Positions 1 through 7,531 of a stretch of 12,151 bases of DNA are shown piece after piece (position 1 is the first letter of the stretch; each line of letters starts with the position of its first letter). Source of the stretch: an uncultured Eubacteriales bacterium (GTDB lineage: Bacteria; Bacillota; Clostridia; Peptostreptococcales; Anaerovoracaceae); the NCBI GenBank assembly GCA_900551415.1, contig URWB01000072.1:1-12151 (forward strand), in the 5' to 3' direction. A program made the translations under genes and the position numbers. The notes under the pieces were generated by a model. That model ran no database searches, had not been told where the DNA came from, and saw nothing but the letters and a program-made list of their open reading frames with translations.

Positions 1-888
1 TTCTATGAATTTGATCCGGGGCACGCGGATATGGATATCAAGTCAGGGTATTTAAAAGGTGCGAAGATCTTCGGGCACAAGACTGTGTCCTGGTTCGGCG
101 CGAACAAGGAAAAGGGACTGCCGGATCTTGTTGGGGTGATCGTGGTCTTTGACGCGACCAACGGTCTGCCGATCGGGATCCTCGACGGCGGCTACATCAC
201 GGGCCTTAGAACCGGAGCGGCAGGGGCGATCGGCGCAAAGTATCTGGCACGGCCGGAATCTGAGACCTTATTCGTACTGGGCGCGGGGAATCAGGCGGCT
301 TTCCAGATCGCAGCCATGCTGACACTTTTCCCGGGTCTCAAAAAAATACTGGTTGCCGATATGCTGGATCCGCAGAACGCGGAGCGTTTCATAGAAGCAC
401 TGCCGAAGCGTCTGGCGGAGGAATTCGGCATCGACGCGTCCGGCGTGACCCTGGAAGCCAACAGCAAGCTGGAAGAAGCAGTACCGCAGGCAGATGTGAT
501 CATCACGGTGACGCCGTCCAAAGCGCCGGTGATCCGCAAGGAATGGGTACGTCCGGGCACACACCTGTCCTGTATCGGCGCGGATGCCGAGGGTAAGGAA
601 GAGATCGATCCGGAAATCTATCGCGGCGCAGTCATCTTCGTGGACGATATGGTGCACTGCGTGGAAGCCGGTGAAACGGAAATTCCACTCAAAAAAGGAA
701 TCATTAGCCGCGAAGACATCGCCGGCGAGATCGGTGATCTGATTCTGCAAAAGGTACAGGGCAGGACTTCGGACGCGCAGATTACGATCTATGACGCGAC
801 CGGTATGGCGCTTTTGGATATCGCGGCGGGCAAGGCTGCGCTGGATTTGGCACAGGAAAAAAATCTGGGCAGTGACGCGGTACTTTAA
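1..888 (+). CDS. Ornithine cyclodeaminase / mu-crystallin family protein, 5' partial
   Basis: The open frame runs from base 1 to the TAA at 886-888, giving 295 visible codons. The ATG at base 31 is internal, because the frame is open upstream and family members are about 320-350 residues, so roughly 30-60 N-terminal residues are missing. Visible family marks are YITGLRTGAAGAIGAKYLA, which fits the substrate/dimer helix; a Rossmann dinucleotide loop LGAGNQA (bases about 277-297); TVTPSKAPV; and a C-terminal YDATGMALLDIAAG, whose Asp matches the catalytic Asp of ornithine cyclodeaminase. Characterised relatives catalyse NAD-dependent cyclodeamination of ornithine or imine/ketimine reduction (alanine dehydrogenase, EutC-type, BhcD iminosuccinate reductase). 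Sequence alone does not separate these. The PLP-enzyme gene starts 33 nt downstream, suggesting a shared transcript. The family call is firm; the substrate is unknown. Confidence 0.9.
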   Translation, partial: FYEFDPGHADMDIKSGYLKGAKIFGHKTVSWFGANKEKGLPDLVGVIVVFDATNGLPIGILDGGYITGLRTGAAGAIGAKYLARPESETLFVLGAGNQAAFQIAAMLTLFPGLKKILVADMLDPQNAERFIEALPKRLAEEFGIDASGVTLEANSKLEEAVPQADVIITVTPSKAPVIRKEWVRPGTHLSCIGADAEGKEEIDPEIYRGAVIFVDDMVHCVEAGETEIPLKKGIISREDIAGEIGDLILQKVQGRTSDAQITIYDATGMALLDIAAGKAALDLAQEKNLGSDAVL

Positions 889-921
889 ACGCGCATGTTG
901 AAAAGGGAAAGGAGAACACCC

Positions 922-1902
922 ATGAGTTTTAGTTATGAAGAAGTCAAACAGGCCTATGAACGAATCCGTCCATATATCCGCAAGACGCCGCTGGAGCAGT
1001 CGTTCTATCTGGGCGACGAGATACGAAACTATTTTTTCAAGCTGGAATCCTGCCAGCGCGCCAAGAGCTTTAAGATCCGCGGGGCGCTGAACAAGATGAT
1101 GACGCTGACCGACGAGGAAAAGCAAAAAGGCGTGGCAACGATCTCTTCCGGCAACCACGGCAGCTCCGTCAGCTACGCGGCGTCGCTTTTGGGAATTGAA
1201 AACGCGAAGATCATCGTACCAGAGACCACGCCGAAGAGCAAGGTCGACAAGATCAAATATTTCGGCGCGGAAGTCATGCTGATGGGCAAAAACTATGATG
1301 AAGCACATGCGCGCGGCATGGCGTATATCGAGGAACACGGCATGACCTACATCGATGCCTATTATGACGATCCGAAGATCTACGGCGGGCAGGGCACGAT
1401 AGCAATCGAGCTTTTAGAGCAGAATCCGGATCTGGACACAATCGTCGTGCCGATCGGCGGCGGTGGTCTGATCACCGGCATCGCGGTCGCGGCCAAGGCG
1501 ATCAAGCCGTCGATACGGATCGTCGGCGTGCAGACAGAGGCTTGCCCGGCGATGATCAAGTCTTATGAGGACGGCGTTTTCTACGAGGAATATCCTTGCG
1601 AAGATTCGCTCTGCGATTCGCTGATCGGCGGCATCGGCGCGCTCAGCTACGCGGTGGCCAAGGACTATGTTGATGATTTTATCGCAGTTTCAGAAGAAAC
1701 GATCGCCAAGGCGGTCAGCTTCATGGCACGTGAGGAAAAGTATATCGTCGAGGCGGGCAGCTGCACAACGGTCGCGGCTGTCATGGACTACCGGGAGCGG
1801 ATCGGTGGTAGGAACATCGCGCTGGTACTCTCCGGCGGCAACATCGACGGCGAGGTGCTGTACCGGCTGATGGCGCATACGGACTATAAGGTGAAATTAT
1901 GA
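922..1902 (+). CDS. Threonine/serine dehydratase-like PLP enzyme (fold type II)
   Basis: The product has 326 residues. I chose the ATG at 922 because AGGAG lies at 910-914, 7 nt upstream; an in-frame ATG at 895 has no such site and adds residues lying before the usual family start. Marks of the threonine/serine ammonia-lyase family are SFKIRGA with the PLP Schiff-base lysine K51, SSGNHG at 75-80, the phosphate-binding glycine loop PIGGGGL (177-183), and SGGNID near the C terminus (304-309). There is no C-terminal ACT-like regulatory domain, so it is of the catabolic (TdcB-like) length rather than biosynthetic IlvA. It would deaminate a beta-substituted amino acid (hydroxy or amino) to an imino/2-oxo acid and ammonia. 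Relatives paired with cyclodeaminase homologues include EutB (hydroxyectoine) and BhcB (beta-hydroxyaspartate); either or neither may apply. Its stop overlaps the start of the M20 gene (ATGA, 1899-1902), implying translational coupling. Confidence 0.88.
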   Translation: MSFSYEEVKQAYERIRPYIRKTPLEQSFYLGDEIRNYFFKLESCQRAKSFKIRGALNKMMTLTDEEKQKGVATISSGNHGSSVSYAASLLGIENAKIIVPETTPKSKVDKIKYFGAEVMLMGKNYDEAHARGMAYIEEHGMTYIDAYYDDPKIYGGQGTIAIELLEQNPDLDTIVVPIGGGGLITGIAVAAKAIKPSIRIVGVQTEACPAMIKSYEDGVFYEEYPCEDSLCDSLIGGIGALSYAVAKDYVDDFIAVSEETIAKAVSFMAREEKYIVEAGSCTTVAAVMDYRERIGGRNIALVLSGGNIDGEVLYRLMAHTDYKVKL

Positions 1903-3101
1903 AACAGGAACTGAAAGAAAAGATCAGCCAGGCAATTGAGGCAGTTTTGCCGGAGCTGTTGGAAATCGCAAAGGGACTGTATGAAAATCCGGAGATCGGC
2001 GGAGCAGAGAAGCAAACCTCCAAGCTGCTTGTGGCGTGGCTGGAAACGCATGGTTTCCGTGTGGACCGCGACTACTGGAAGATGCCATTCGCCTTTCGTG
2101 CTGTACGTGATTCCGGCAAGCCCGGTCCGGTCATCGGGTTTTTCGCGGAGTATGACGCACTGCCGGAGATCGGACACGGCTGTGGTCATAATTTGATTTG
2201 CACAGCTTCGATGGGCGCGGCCTACGGGTTGGCATCTGTACTTGATGAAATCGGAGGCAAGGCAATCGTCTATGGCACGCCGGGAGAAGAAAACATACAG
2301 TCTAAAACGCTGTTGGTGAGCAAAGGCGCTTTTGATGAAGCTGATGTGGCGATGATGGTACACCCGACGCCGGATCAGACCGCAATTGGCGGGCGTACAC
2401 TGGCAATCGAGTCAGTGGAGATTGATTTTATCGGAAAGTCCTCGCATGCCGGACTGGCGCCGGAGGATGGCATTAACGCGTTGGACGCGGCGTGCGCGTT
2501 TTATCAGATGGTCAATATCCAGAAGCAGTATTATCCGGAGACGAATGTGCATGGTGTGATTCTGGAGACTGGAAAAAAGGCGAGCGTGATCCCGGACTTC
2601 ACGAGTCTGCACTATCTGAACCGCGCATGGGATATGCAGAGCATCCACGCGTTGAAGAAGATGATGGTGGACTGTGCTGAAGCGGCGGCGCGAATGACCG
2701 GATGCAAAGTGGAGATCCGTCCGATCGAAACGAACAATGCGGCAATGCTTTCCAATCAGATTATGAGCAAGCTGTTTGCGCAACATCTGGAAGAGAGCGG
2801 CGAGACGGATCTTGCGTTCCGGGATATGAAAGGCTCGACGGACATGGGCGATATCAGCCAGGTGATTCCGAGCATTCATCCGTGGGTGCATCTGCCTTGC
2901 AGCGGCGGCGCGCTGCACAGCCGCGAGTTTGCGGACGCGACGCAGAAGCCTTGTGCGGCAGACTATCTGACACGTTGTGCAGAGGCTATGGCTTTGACCG
3001 CTGCCGACATTCTCTGCGATCCGCAGCTTCTGCCGGCTATTCAGGAAGAATTCCATAATTCCAATCCGACGCCGTTCGAGGCACCGGCGGAGGAAGATTA
3101 G
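1899..3101 (+). CDS. M20 family metallopeptidase / amidohydrolase (PM20D2/AbgB-like)
   Basis: The product has 400 residues and starts in a 4-nt ATGA overlap with the PLP enzyme. Metal-binding features of the M20 family are visible: AEYDALPEIGHGCGHN with Cys95 and His97, TPGEE with Glu130-Glu131, MVHP with His155, and a C-terminal GGALHSREFAD with His340. GKSSHAGLAPEDGINALDA (179-197) is the typical start of the dimerisation/lid domain. EYDALPEIGHGCGHNLI and GSTDMGDIS (312-320) point to the M20D branch that includes PM20D2/ACY1L2 and AbgB-like amidohydrolases. These cleave N-acyl amino acids or small dipeptides, with a catalytic metal ion held by the residues above. No signal peptide is seen, so it is cytoplasmic. 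In context it may release the amino acid that the upstream PLP enzyme and cyclodeaminase homologue process; that link is inferred. A terminator follows 14 nt after the stop. Confidence 0.9.
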   Translation: MKQELKEKISQAIEAVLPELLEIAKGLYENPEIGGAEKQTSKLLVAWLETHGFRVDRDYWKMPFAFRAVRDSGKPGPVIGFFAEYDALPEIGHGCGHNLICTASMGAAYGLASVLDEIGGKAIVYGTPGEENIQSKTLLVSKGAFDEADVAMMVHPTPDQTAIGGRTLAIESVEIDFIGKSSHAGLAPEDGINALDAACAFYQMVNIQKQYYPETNVHGVILETGKKASVIPDFTSLHYLNRAWDMQSIHALKKMMVDCAEAAARMTGCKVEIRPIETNNAAMLSNQIMSKLFAQHLEESGETDLAFRDMKGSTDMGDISQVIPSIHPWVHLPCSGGALHSREFADATQKPCAADYLTRCAEAMALTAADILCDPQLLPAIQEEFHNSNPTPFEAPAEED

Positions 3102-3114
3102 AAAGCAAAATGAT

Positions 3115-3154
3115 AAAAGTCTGCACTGCAGTGAAAGCAGCGCAGGCTTTTTTT
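3115..3154 (+). terminator. Intrinsic terminator of the catabolic cassette
   Basis: An imperfect hairpin pairs AAAG-t-CTGC-a-CTGC on the left with GCAG-c-GCAG-g-CTTT on the right, with one A/C mismatch and one G/T pair. It runs straight into a seven-T tract (3148-3154). It begins 14 nt after the M20 stop codon, so it very likely ends that operon. Confidence 0.85.
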
Positions 3155-3170
3155 GTCTAAATCATAATGA

Positions 3171-3193
3171 AAGCCCGCATCTTTGCGGGTTTT
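3171..3193 (+). terminator. Second intrinsic terminator, just before the pst promoter
   Basis: CCCGCA (3174-3179) pairs perfectly with TGCGGG (3184-3189) around a TCTT loop and is followed by TTTT. Flanking AA/TT pairs can extend the stem. It stands about 17 nt after the first terminator and just upstream of the pstS promoter, giving double insulation of the phosphate operon from read-through. Confidence 0.7.
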
Positions 3194-3245
3194 ACTTTGA
3201 TTTAACAAAAGGCTTCTTTTTCTTTTTACATGGGGGCGGTATGAT
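3191..3245 (+). promoter_or_regulatory. Candidate Pho box and promoter of the pst operon
   Basis: The PhoP consensus in Bacillus is tandem TT(A/T)ACA hexamers about 11 bp apart. Here TTTACT (3191), TTAACA (3202), a weak TTCTTT (3214) and TTTACA (3225) follow nearly that spacing. A -10-like TATGAT lies at 3240-3245, with no good -35 box at the expected place, as is common in PhoP-activated promoters. The gene that follows is pstS, which fits. The reading is by eye; the third hexamer is poor, and the site in this organism is inferred from Bacillus. Confidence 0.5.
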
Positions 3246-3298
3246 AGTCTTGTACAAAAGAGATAAAAAAAATGTAATAGGAAAAAGGAGATTACAAA

Positions 3299-4135
3299 AT
3301 GAAAAAGTTAGGAAGTATGGCATTGATTTTATTGCTTACCATGATGGTATTCACCGGCTGCGGCAGCAAGGATGGCGGCGCGGCTGACAGCGACGGCGCT
3401 GCGGGCGGCACCGTTTCCACTGACGGCTCCACTTCGATGGAAAAGGTGATCGGCAGCCTTGCGGAAGCGTTTGAAGCGGCGAATGAAGGCACAACCGTTA
3501 CTTACAATCCGACCGGTTCCGGTTCCGGCATCACAGCAGTTTCCGAAGGACGCTGCGACATCGGCCTTTCCAGCAGAAGCCTGAAGGAGGAAGAAAAGTC
3601 TCAGGGTCTGCAGGAAACCATTCTGGCTTACGATGGTATCGCCATCATCGTGAATCCGGAGAATCCGGTAACGGATTTAAGCCTTGAGCAGATCGCGAAG
3701 ATTTACACCGGCGAAATCACCAACTGGAAAGAAGTCGGCGGCAATGACGCGGAAATCGTTCTGATCGGTCGTGAGGCCGGAAGCGGCACAAGAGACGGAT
3801 TTGAATCCATCACCGGAACCGAAGAGGCTTGCAAGTATCGTCAGGAGTTAACTTCCACAGGCGATGTCATCGCAACGGTTTCTCAGAATCCGGACGCGAT
3901 CGGTTATGCTTCTCTGGCAGCACTCAAGGATACCGTAAAGGCTGTATCTGTTGACGGCGTAACAGCAAGTGAAGCGACCGTAAAGGACGGCACTTACAAA
4001 GTACAGCGTCCGTTCGTACTGGTAACCAAGGAAGGTACAGAGCTTTCCGATACCGCGCAGAAGTTCTTTGACTACGCGACATCCGCGGACGCCGCAGAGG
4101 TCATCTCCGCAGCAGGCGCAGTATCCGCAAACTAA
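3299..4135 (+). CDS. pstS: Phosphate ABC transporter substrate-binding lipoprotein PstS
   Basis: The product has 278 residues, with AAAAAGGAG at 3282-3290 placed 8 nt before the ATG. It opens with a basic N terminus, a hydrophobic segment (residues 7-18) and the lipobox FTGC (18-21), so Cys21 should be lipidated and the protein anchored outside the membrane. A Gly/Ala/Ser/Asp-rich linker follows (22-39). Phosphate-binding loops typical of PstS are visible: STDGSTSM (40-47), PTGSGSG (71-77), GLSSR (89-93) and GREAGSGTRDGF (157-168). It captures inorganic phosphate and delivers it to PstCA. It is the first gene of the pst operon, behind a candidate Pho box. A 168-nt gap containing a stable hairpin separates it from pstC, which may let it be made in excess of the permease. 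Confidence 0.96.
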   Translation: MKKLGSMALILLLTMMVFTGCGSKDGGAADSDGAAGGTVSTDGSTSMEKVIGSLAEAFEAANEGTTVTYNPTGSGSGITAVSEGRCDIGLSSRSLKEEEKSQGLQETILAYDGIAIIVNPENPVTDLSLEQIAKIYTGEITNWKEVGGNDAEIVLIGREAGSGTRDGFESITGTEEACKYRQELTSTGDVIATVSQNPDAIGYASLAALKDTVKAVSVDGVTASEATVKDGTYKVQRPFVLVTKEGTELSDTAQKFFDYATSADAAEVISAAGAVSAN

Positions 4136-4143
4136 TTCGATGA

Positions 4144-4206
4144 CAGGGCTGCGGCGCTCCGTAAGGAGTGACCGCGGTTTCCTGCTATGCGCAAGTCCGG
4201 CTGCGC
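4144..4206 (+). other. Structured pstS-pstC intergenic RNA (two hairpins)
   Basis: GCGGCGCTCC (4151-4160) pairs with GGAGTG (4165-4170) plus CCGC (4172-4175), a ten-pair stem with one G/T pair and one bulged A, closed by a GTAA loop of the GNRA type. CAGG (4144-4147) and CCTG (4181-4184) can add an outer helix. A second hairpin pairs GCGCA (4189-4193) with TGCGC (4202-4206). No T tract follows, so it is not a classical terminator. Such elements between pstS and the permease genes are known to protect or process the upstream mRNA in other bacteria; that role is inferred here. Confidence 0.6.
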
Positions 4207-4303
4207 GAAATCCGGCAGACCGCCCGGGAATCATATCTATGCGAAGCGGTCGTGCAAGCAAAGCGAGCAACGATTCGTGAACGTGTGTGAGAAAGGTAAG
4301 CAT

Positions 4304-5224
4304 ATGAAAGCAACAAGCAAATTACATAAAACAGAACAGCAGCAGCTGCGCGAAGCGCAGCGCAAGCGGCGCTTCGAGACGGTGATTCACGGCATCTTTT
4401 TGGTGCTGGGGTTGGTAACCGTCGGCTGCGTGCTGATGATCACGGTATATCTGATCATCGCGGGGATTCCCGCGATCCGCGAGATCGGTCTTGTGGACTT
4501 CCTCTTTGGCAAGGTGTGGGCATCGACCAATCAGGATGCGAAGTTCGGCATCCTGCCGTTCATTTTGACCAGTGTTTACGGTACGGCGGGCGCGATCCTG
4601 ATCGGTGTGCCGGTCGGTTTCTTTACGGCGGTTTATCTGGCGAAGGAAGCGCCGCCGAAGCTGCGCGGCATCGTAGAGGAAGCGGTGAACCTTTTGGCAG
4701 GCATTCCGTCCGTCGTTTACGGCTTGGTCGGCATGTTGATCCTGGTGCCGGGCATCCGAAACATCTTCCATGTACCGGATGGCTCCAGCTTGCTGGCTGC
4801 CATCATTGTATTGGCGATCATGATTTTGCCGTCCATCATCAAGGTTTCTATCACCGGTTTGGAAGCGGTACCGAAGGAATATGAGGACGCGTCTTTGGCG
4901 CTTGGAGCGACGCCGACGGAAACCTGGTTCAAGGTTTCGGTTCCGGCGGCCAGAAGCGGTATCGCGGCAGCCGTCGTGCTGGGTGTCGGCCGCGCGATCG
5001 GCGAAGCGATGGCAGTGATGATGGTATCGGGCAACGTGGCGAACATGCCGCATCTGTTTGAGAGCGTGCGGTTCCTGACGACGGCGGTGGCGAGCGAGAT
5101 GTCCTACGCGGGTGCGGGACTGCAGCGACAGGCGCTGTTTTCCATCGCGCTGGTGCTGTTCCTCTTCATCATGCTGATCAACGCGACACTGAACTTTTTC
5201 CTCAAGCGCAGCAAAGAGCGTTAG
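4304..5224 (+). CDS. pstC: Phosphate ABC transporter permease PstC
   Basis: The product has 306 residues from the ATG at 4304, preceded by GAAAGG (4291-4296) 7 nt upstream. An in-frame ATG at 4187 would add 39 basic residues reaching back into the intergenic hairpin and lacks a ribosome binding site, so I reject it. A charged cytoplasmic N terminus (1-24) precedes about six hydrophobic segments (roughly 29-54, 82-113, 129-149, 162-181, 217-243, 277-300). The binding-protein-dependent permease EAA loop is seen as EDASLALGATPTETWFKVSVP-like sequence at 194-214, where PstB docks. LLAGIPSVVYGLVGM (130-144) is typical of PstC/PstA. With PstA it forms the inner-membrane phosphate channel. Confidence 0.95.
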   Translation: MKATSKLHKTEQQQLREAQRKRRFETVIHGIFLVLGLVTVGCVLMITVYLIIAGIPAIREIGLVDFLFGKVWASTNQDAKFGILPFILTSVYGTAGAILIGVPVGFFTAVYLAKEAPPKLRGIVEEAVNLLAGIPSVVYGLVGMLILVPGIRNIFHVPDGSSLLAAIIVLAIMILPSIIKVSITGLEAVPKEYEDASLALGATPTETWFKVSVPAARSGIAAAVVLGVGRAIGEAMAVMMVSGNVANMPHLFESVRFLTTAVASEMSYAGAGLQRQALFSIALVLFLFIMLINATLNFFLKRSKER

Positions 5225-5256
5225 CGGGCAGCGGGAAAGCGTAAGGAGGAGATGAA

Positions 5257-6120
5257 ATGCAGACGAAAACATTTTCTAAAGAGAGAAAACGATATATCGG
5301 GCTGATGAAAACGCTGATGGCGGTTTCGGCGGTGCTGACCTGCGCGCTGGTGGCGTTCCTGATTATTTATGTCATGTACAAGGGACTGCCGAACCTTTCG
5401 TGGGAGCTTCTGACGACGGAGCCGAGCTACCTGGCGGACAAAATCGGTATTTATCCCGATATTTTGAATACAATCTATATCGTGTTGGCAACCTTGGTTG
5501 TCGTGCTGCCGCTTGGCGTGGGCGCGGCGATTTATCTGACAGAATACGCACAGAACAAGAAGCTGGTGGCGGTCATTGAATACGCGGCGGAGACGCTTTC
5601 AGGGATACCTTCCATCATCTATGGTCTGGTGGGGATGATGTTCTTTTGTGAGTTTTGGGGCATGGGAACCTGTCTGAAAGCGGGCAGTCTGACCCTGGTC
5701 ATCATGAATCTGCCGACCATCATGCGTACCACGCAGGAAAGTCTCAAGACCGTGCCGCAGTCCTATCGAGAGGGCGCGTTCGGTTTGGGTGCGGGCAAGT
5801 GGCGCGTGATCCGGACTGTGGTATTTCCGGGCTGTGTGGATGGCATCATCACCGGCTGTATTTTGGCGGTCGGACGGATTCTCGGAGAAACGGCGGCGCT
5901 TTTGTATACGGCGGGCTTCGCGCATGACGCTTACAATCTGATCGATGGTTTAGGCGAGTCCGGCGCGACGCTGACGGTAGCGCTCTATGTTTACGCCAAA
6001 GAACAGGGCGAGTTCGAGGTGGCTTTCGCGATTGCCTCGATTCTGATGATGCTGGCGCTGCTGATCAATCTGTCAGCAACGCTGGTCGGAAAATACTACA
6101 AAAAGAGGAGAGAGGTGTAA
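5257..6120 (+). CDS. pstA: Phosphate ABC transporter permease PstA
   Basis: The product has 287 residues. AAGGAGGAG (5243-5251) sits 5 nt before the ATG at 5257; the ATG at 5252 is in another frame. A basic N terminus (8-12) leads to about six membrane segments (around 17-40, 70-95, 113-131, 143-157, 194-218, 256-280). The EAA motif is REGAFGLGAGKWRVIRTVVFP (171-191), and ETLSGIPSIIYGLVGM (112-127) mirrors the same stretch in PstC. It is the second half of the phosphate channel. It follows pstC by 32 nt and precedes pstB by 3 nt, so all are co-transcribed. Confidence 0.95.
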   Translation: MQTKTFSKERKRYIGLMKTLMAVSAVLTCALVAFLIIYVMYKGLPNLSWELLTTEPSYLADKIGIYPDILNTIYIVLATLVVVLPLGVGAAIYLTEYAQNKKLVAVIEYAAETLSGIPSIIYGLVGMMFFCEFWGMGTCLKAGSLTLVIMNLPTIMRTTQESLKTVPQSYREGAFGLGAGKWRVIRTVVFPGCVDGIITGCILAVGRILGETAALLYTAGFAHDAYNLIDGLGESGATLTVALYVYAKEQGEFEVAFAIASILMMLALLINLSATLVGKYYKKRREV

Positions 6121-6123
6121 AAA

Positions 6124-6879
6124 ATGAGCGATATCATCACCGTAAAAGATATGTGTCTGTGGTACGGCAGTGCGCAGGCACTCAAAAATATCAATATTGA
6201 CATCCCCGCAAAGAGCATTACGGCACTGATCGGACCGTCCGGCTGCGGTAAGTCCACGTTTCTCAAAACGCTGAACCGCATGAACGATCTGATTCCGGGC
6301 GTGAAGATCACCGGGGACATTCGTTACAAGGGGCGTGAGATCTTCGATCCGTCTGTGGATGTCAACGAGCTGCGTAAGGAGATCGGCATGGTCTTCCAAA
6401 AACCGAATCCGTTTCCGATGAGCGTTTATGACAACATCGCTTACGGACCGCGTACACATGGAATTCGCGCCAAGGCGAAGCTGGACGATATCGTGGAGCG
6501 TTCGCTGCGTGACGCGGCAATTTGGGATGAGGTGAAGGATCGTCTCAAAAAATCGGCGTTGGGACTTTCCGGCGGACAGCAGCAGCGGCTCTGTATCGCG
6601 CGGGCGCTGGCGGTACAGCCGGAGGTGCTTCTGATGGACGAACCGACGAGTGCGCTGGACCCGATTTCGACTTCCAAGATAGAAGAACTTGCAATTCAGC
6701 TCAAAGATAGGTACACTATAGTTATCGTAACCCACAACATGCAGCAGGCTGTGCGTATCTCAGATCAGACTGCCTTTTTCCTGCTCGGTGAGCTGGTCGA
6801 ATACGGTAACACAGAGAAAATGTTCTCGCAGCCGCGGGAAAAACGAACCGAAGACTACATCACAGGGAGGTTTGGTTGA
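6124..6879 (+). CDS. pstB: Phosphate ABC transporter ATP-binding protein PstB
   Basis: The product has 251 residues, the usual length. Complete ATPase motifs are visible: Walker A GPSGCGKST (37-45), Q-loop Gln92 in FQKPNPFPMSVYDN (which is characteristic of PstB), signature LSGGQQQR (148-155), Walker B LLMDEPTSALDP (169-180) and the switch His204 in VTHNM. It hydrolyses ATP on the cytoplasmic face of PstCA to drive phosphate uptake. The ribosome binding site is AGAGGTG, lying across the end of pstA. The gene ends 1 nt before the phoU start. Confidence 0.97.
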   Translation: MSDIITVKDMCLWYGSAQALKNINIDIPAKSITALIGPSGCGKSTFLKTLNRMNDLIPGVKITGDIRYKGREIFDPSVDVNELRKEIGMVFQKPNPFPMSVYDNIAYGPRTHGIRAKAKLDDIVERSLRDAAIWDEVKDRLKKSALGLSGGQQQRLCIARALAVQPEVLLMDEPTSALDPISTSKIEELAIQLKDRYTIVIVTHNMQQAVRISDQTAFFLLGELVEYGNTEKMFSQPREKRTEDYITGRFG

Positions 6880-6880
6880 T

Positions 6881-7531
6881 ATGAGACGCAGATTTGACGA
6901 GGAACTGCAGCTTTTGAACAAGAAGCTGATTGAAATGGGCGCGCAGTGCGAGGAAGTCATCCGTCTGGCGGCGGCAGCGCTGACAGAAGGGCGCGCGGAA
7001 CAGGTGCAGAAGGTCAAGCCGATGGACGCGGAGATCGACCGTATGGAGCGTGATATCGAGAGTTTATGCTTAAAGCTGCTTTTGCAGCAGCAGCCGGTGG
7101 CCAGAGATCTTCGGCAGATCTCGGCGGCGCTGAAGATGATTACAGATATGGAGCGCATCGGCGATCAGGCAGAGGATATCTGCGAGATCATTCCGTTTCT
7201 GAAAGGGCGCTCCGGACAGGCCTGCGGTGACATCGACAAGATGGCGGCAGCAACGATCAAAATGGTGACAGACAGCGTGTCCGCCTTTGTCCGTAAGGAT
7301 ACGGAGCTGGCGGAGCGTGTAATCGCTTACGATGATGTGGTAGACGATTTCTTTGAAAAGGTTAAAAACGATTTAATCACGATGATCACCCAAAATCCAC
7401 AGGACGGGGAATACGCGCTGGATCTTTTGATGATCGCCAAGTATTTTGAGCGCATCGGAGACCATGCGGTGAACATTGCCGAATGGGTAGTTTTCGCGGT
7501 GACGGGGATCCACAAGGAGGAAGAGCAATGA
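6881..7531 (+). CDS. phoU: Phosphate signalling complex protein PhoU
   Basis: The product has 216 residues from the ATG at 6881, with GGGAGG (6865-6870) upstream inside the end of pstB. The in-frame upstream ATG at 6788 lies inside pstB and is rejected. It shows the duplicated three-helix PhoU bundle. The first half has DAEIDRMERDIE and ITDMERIGDQAEDICEI; the second half has AYDDVVDDFFEKVKNDL and YFERIGDHAVNIAEW. These acidic ExxxD-type motifs bind metal clusters in known PhoU proteins. PhoU represses PhoR/PhoP signalling when phosphate is plentiful and restrains Pst activity. Its stop overlaps the phoP start (ATGA, 7528-7531), coupling sensor-relay and regulator synthesis. Confidence 0.95.
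   Translation: MRRRFDEELQLLNKKLIEMGAQCEEVIRLAAAALTEGRAEQVQKVKPMDAEIDRMERDIESLCLKLLLQQQPVARDLRQISAALKMITDMERIGDQAEDICEIIPFLKGRSGQACGDIDKMAAATIKMVTDSVSAFVRKDTELAERVIAYDDVVDDFFEKVKNDLITMITQNPQDGEYALDLLMIAKYFERIGDHAVNIAEWVVFAVTGIHKEEEQ

Noticed and set aside
268..1338. Long minus-strand open frame of 356 codons
   Set aside because: It lies opposite the cyclodeaminase and PLP enzyme genes, whose protein families are clear. It is Arg/His-rich, as expected of an antisense frame of GC-biased genes, and has no recognisable domain.
4322..5272. Minus-strand open frame of 316 codons opposite pstC
   Set aside because: Its composition is dominated by Arg, Gln, His and Asp, a typical shadow of a GC-rich membrane-protein gene.
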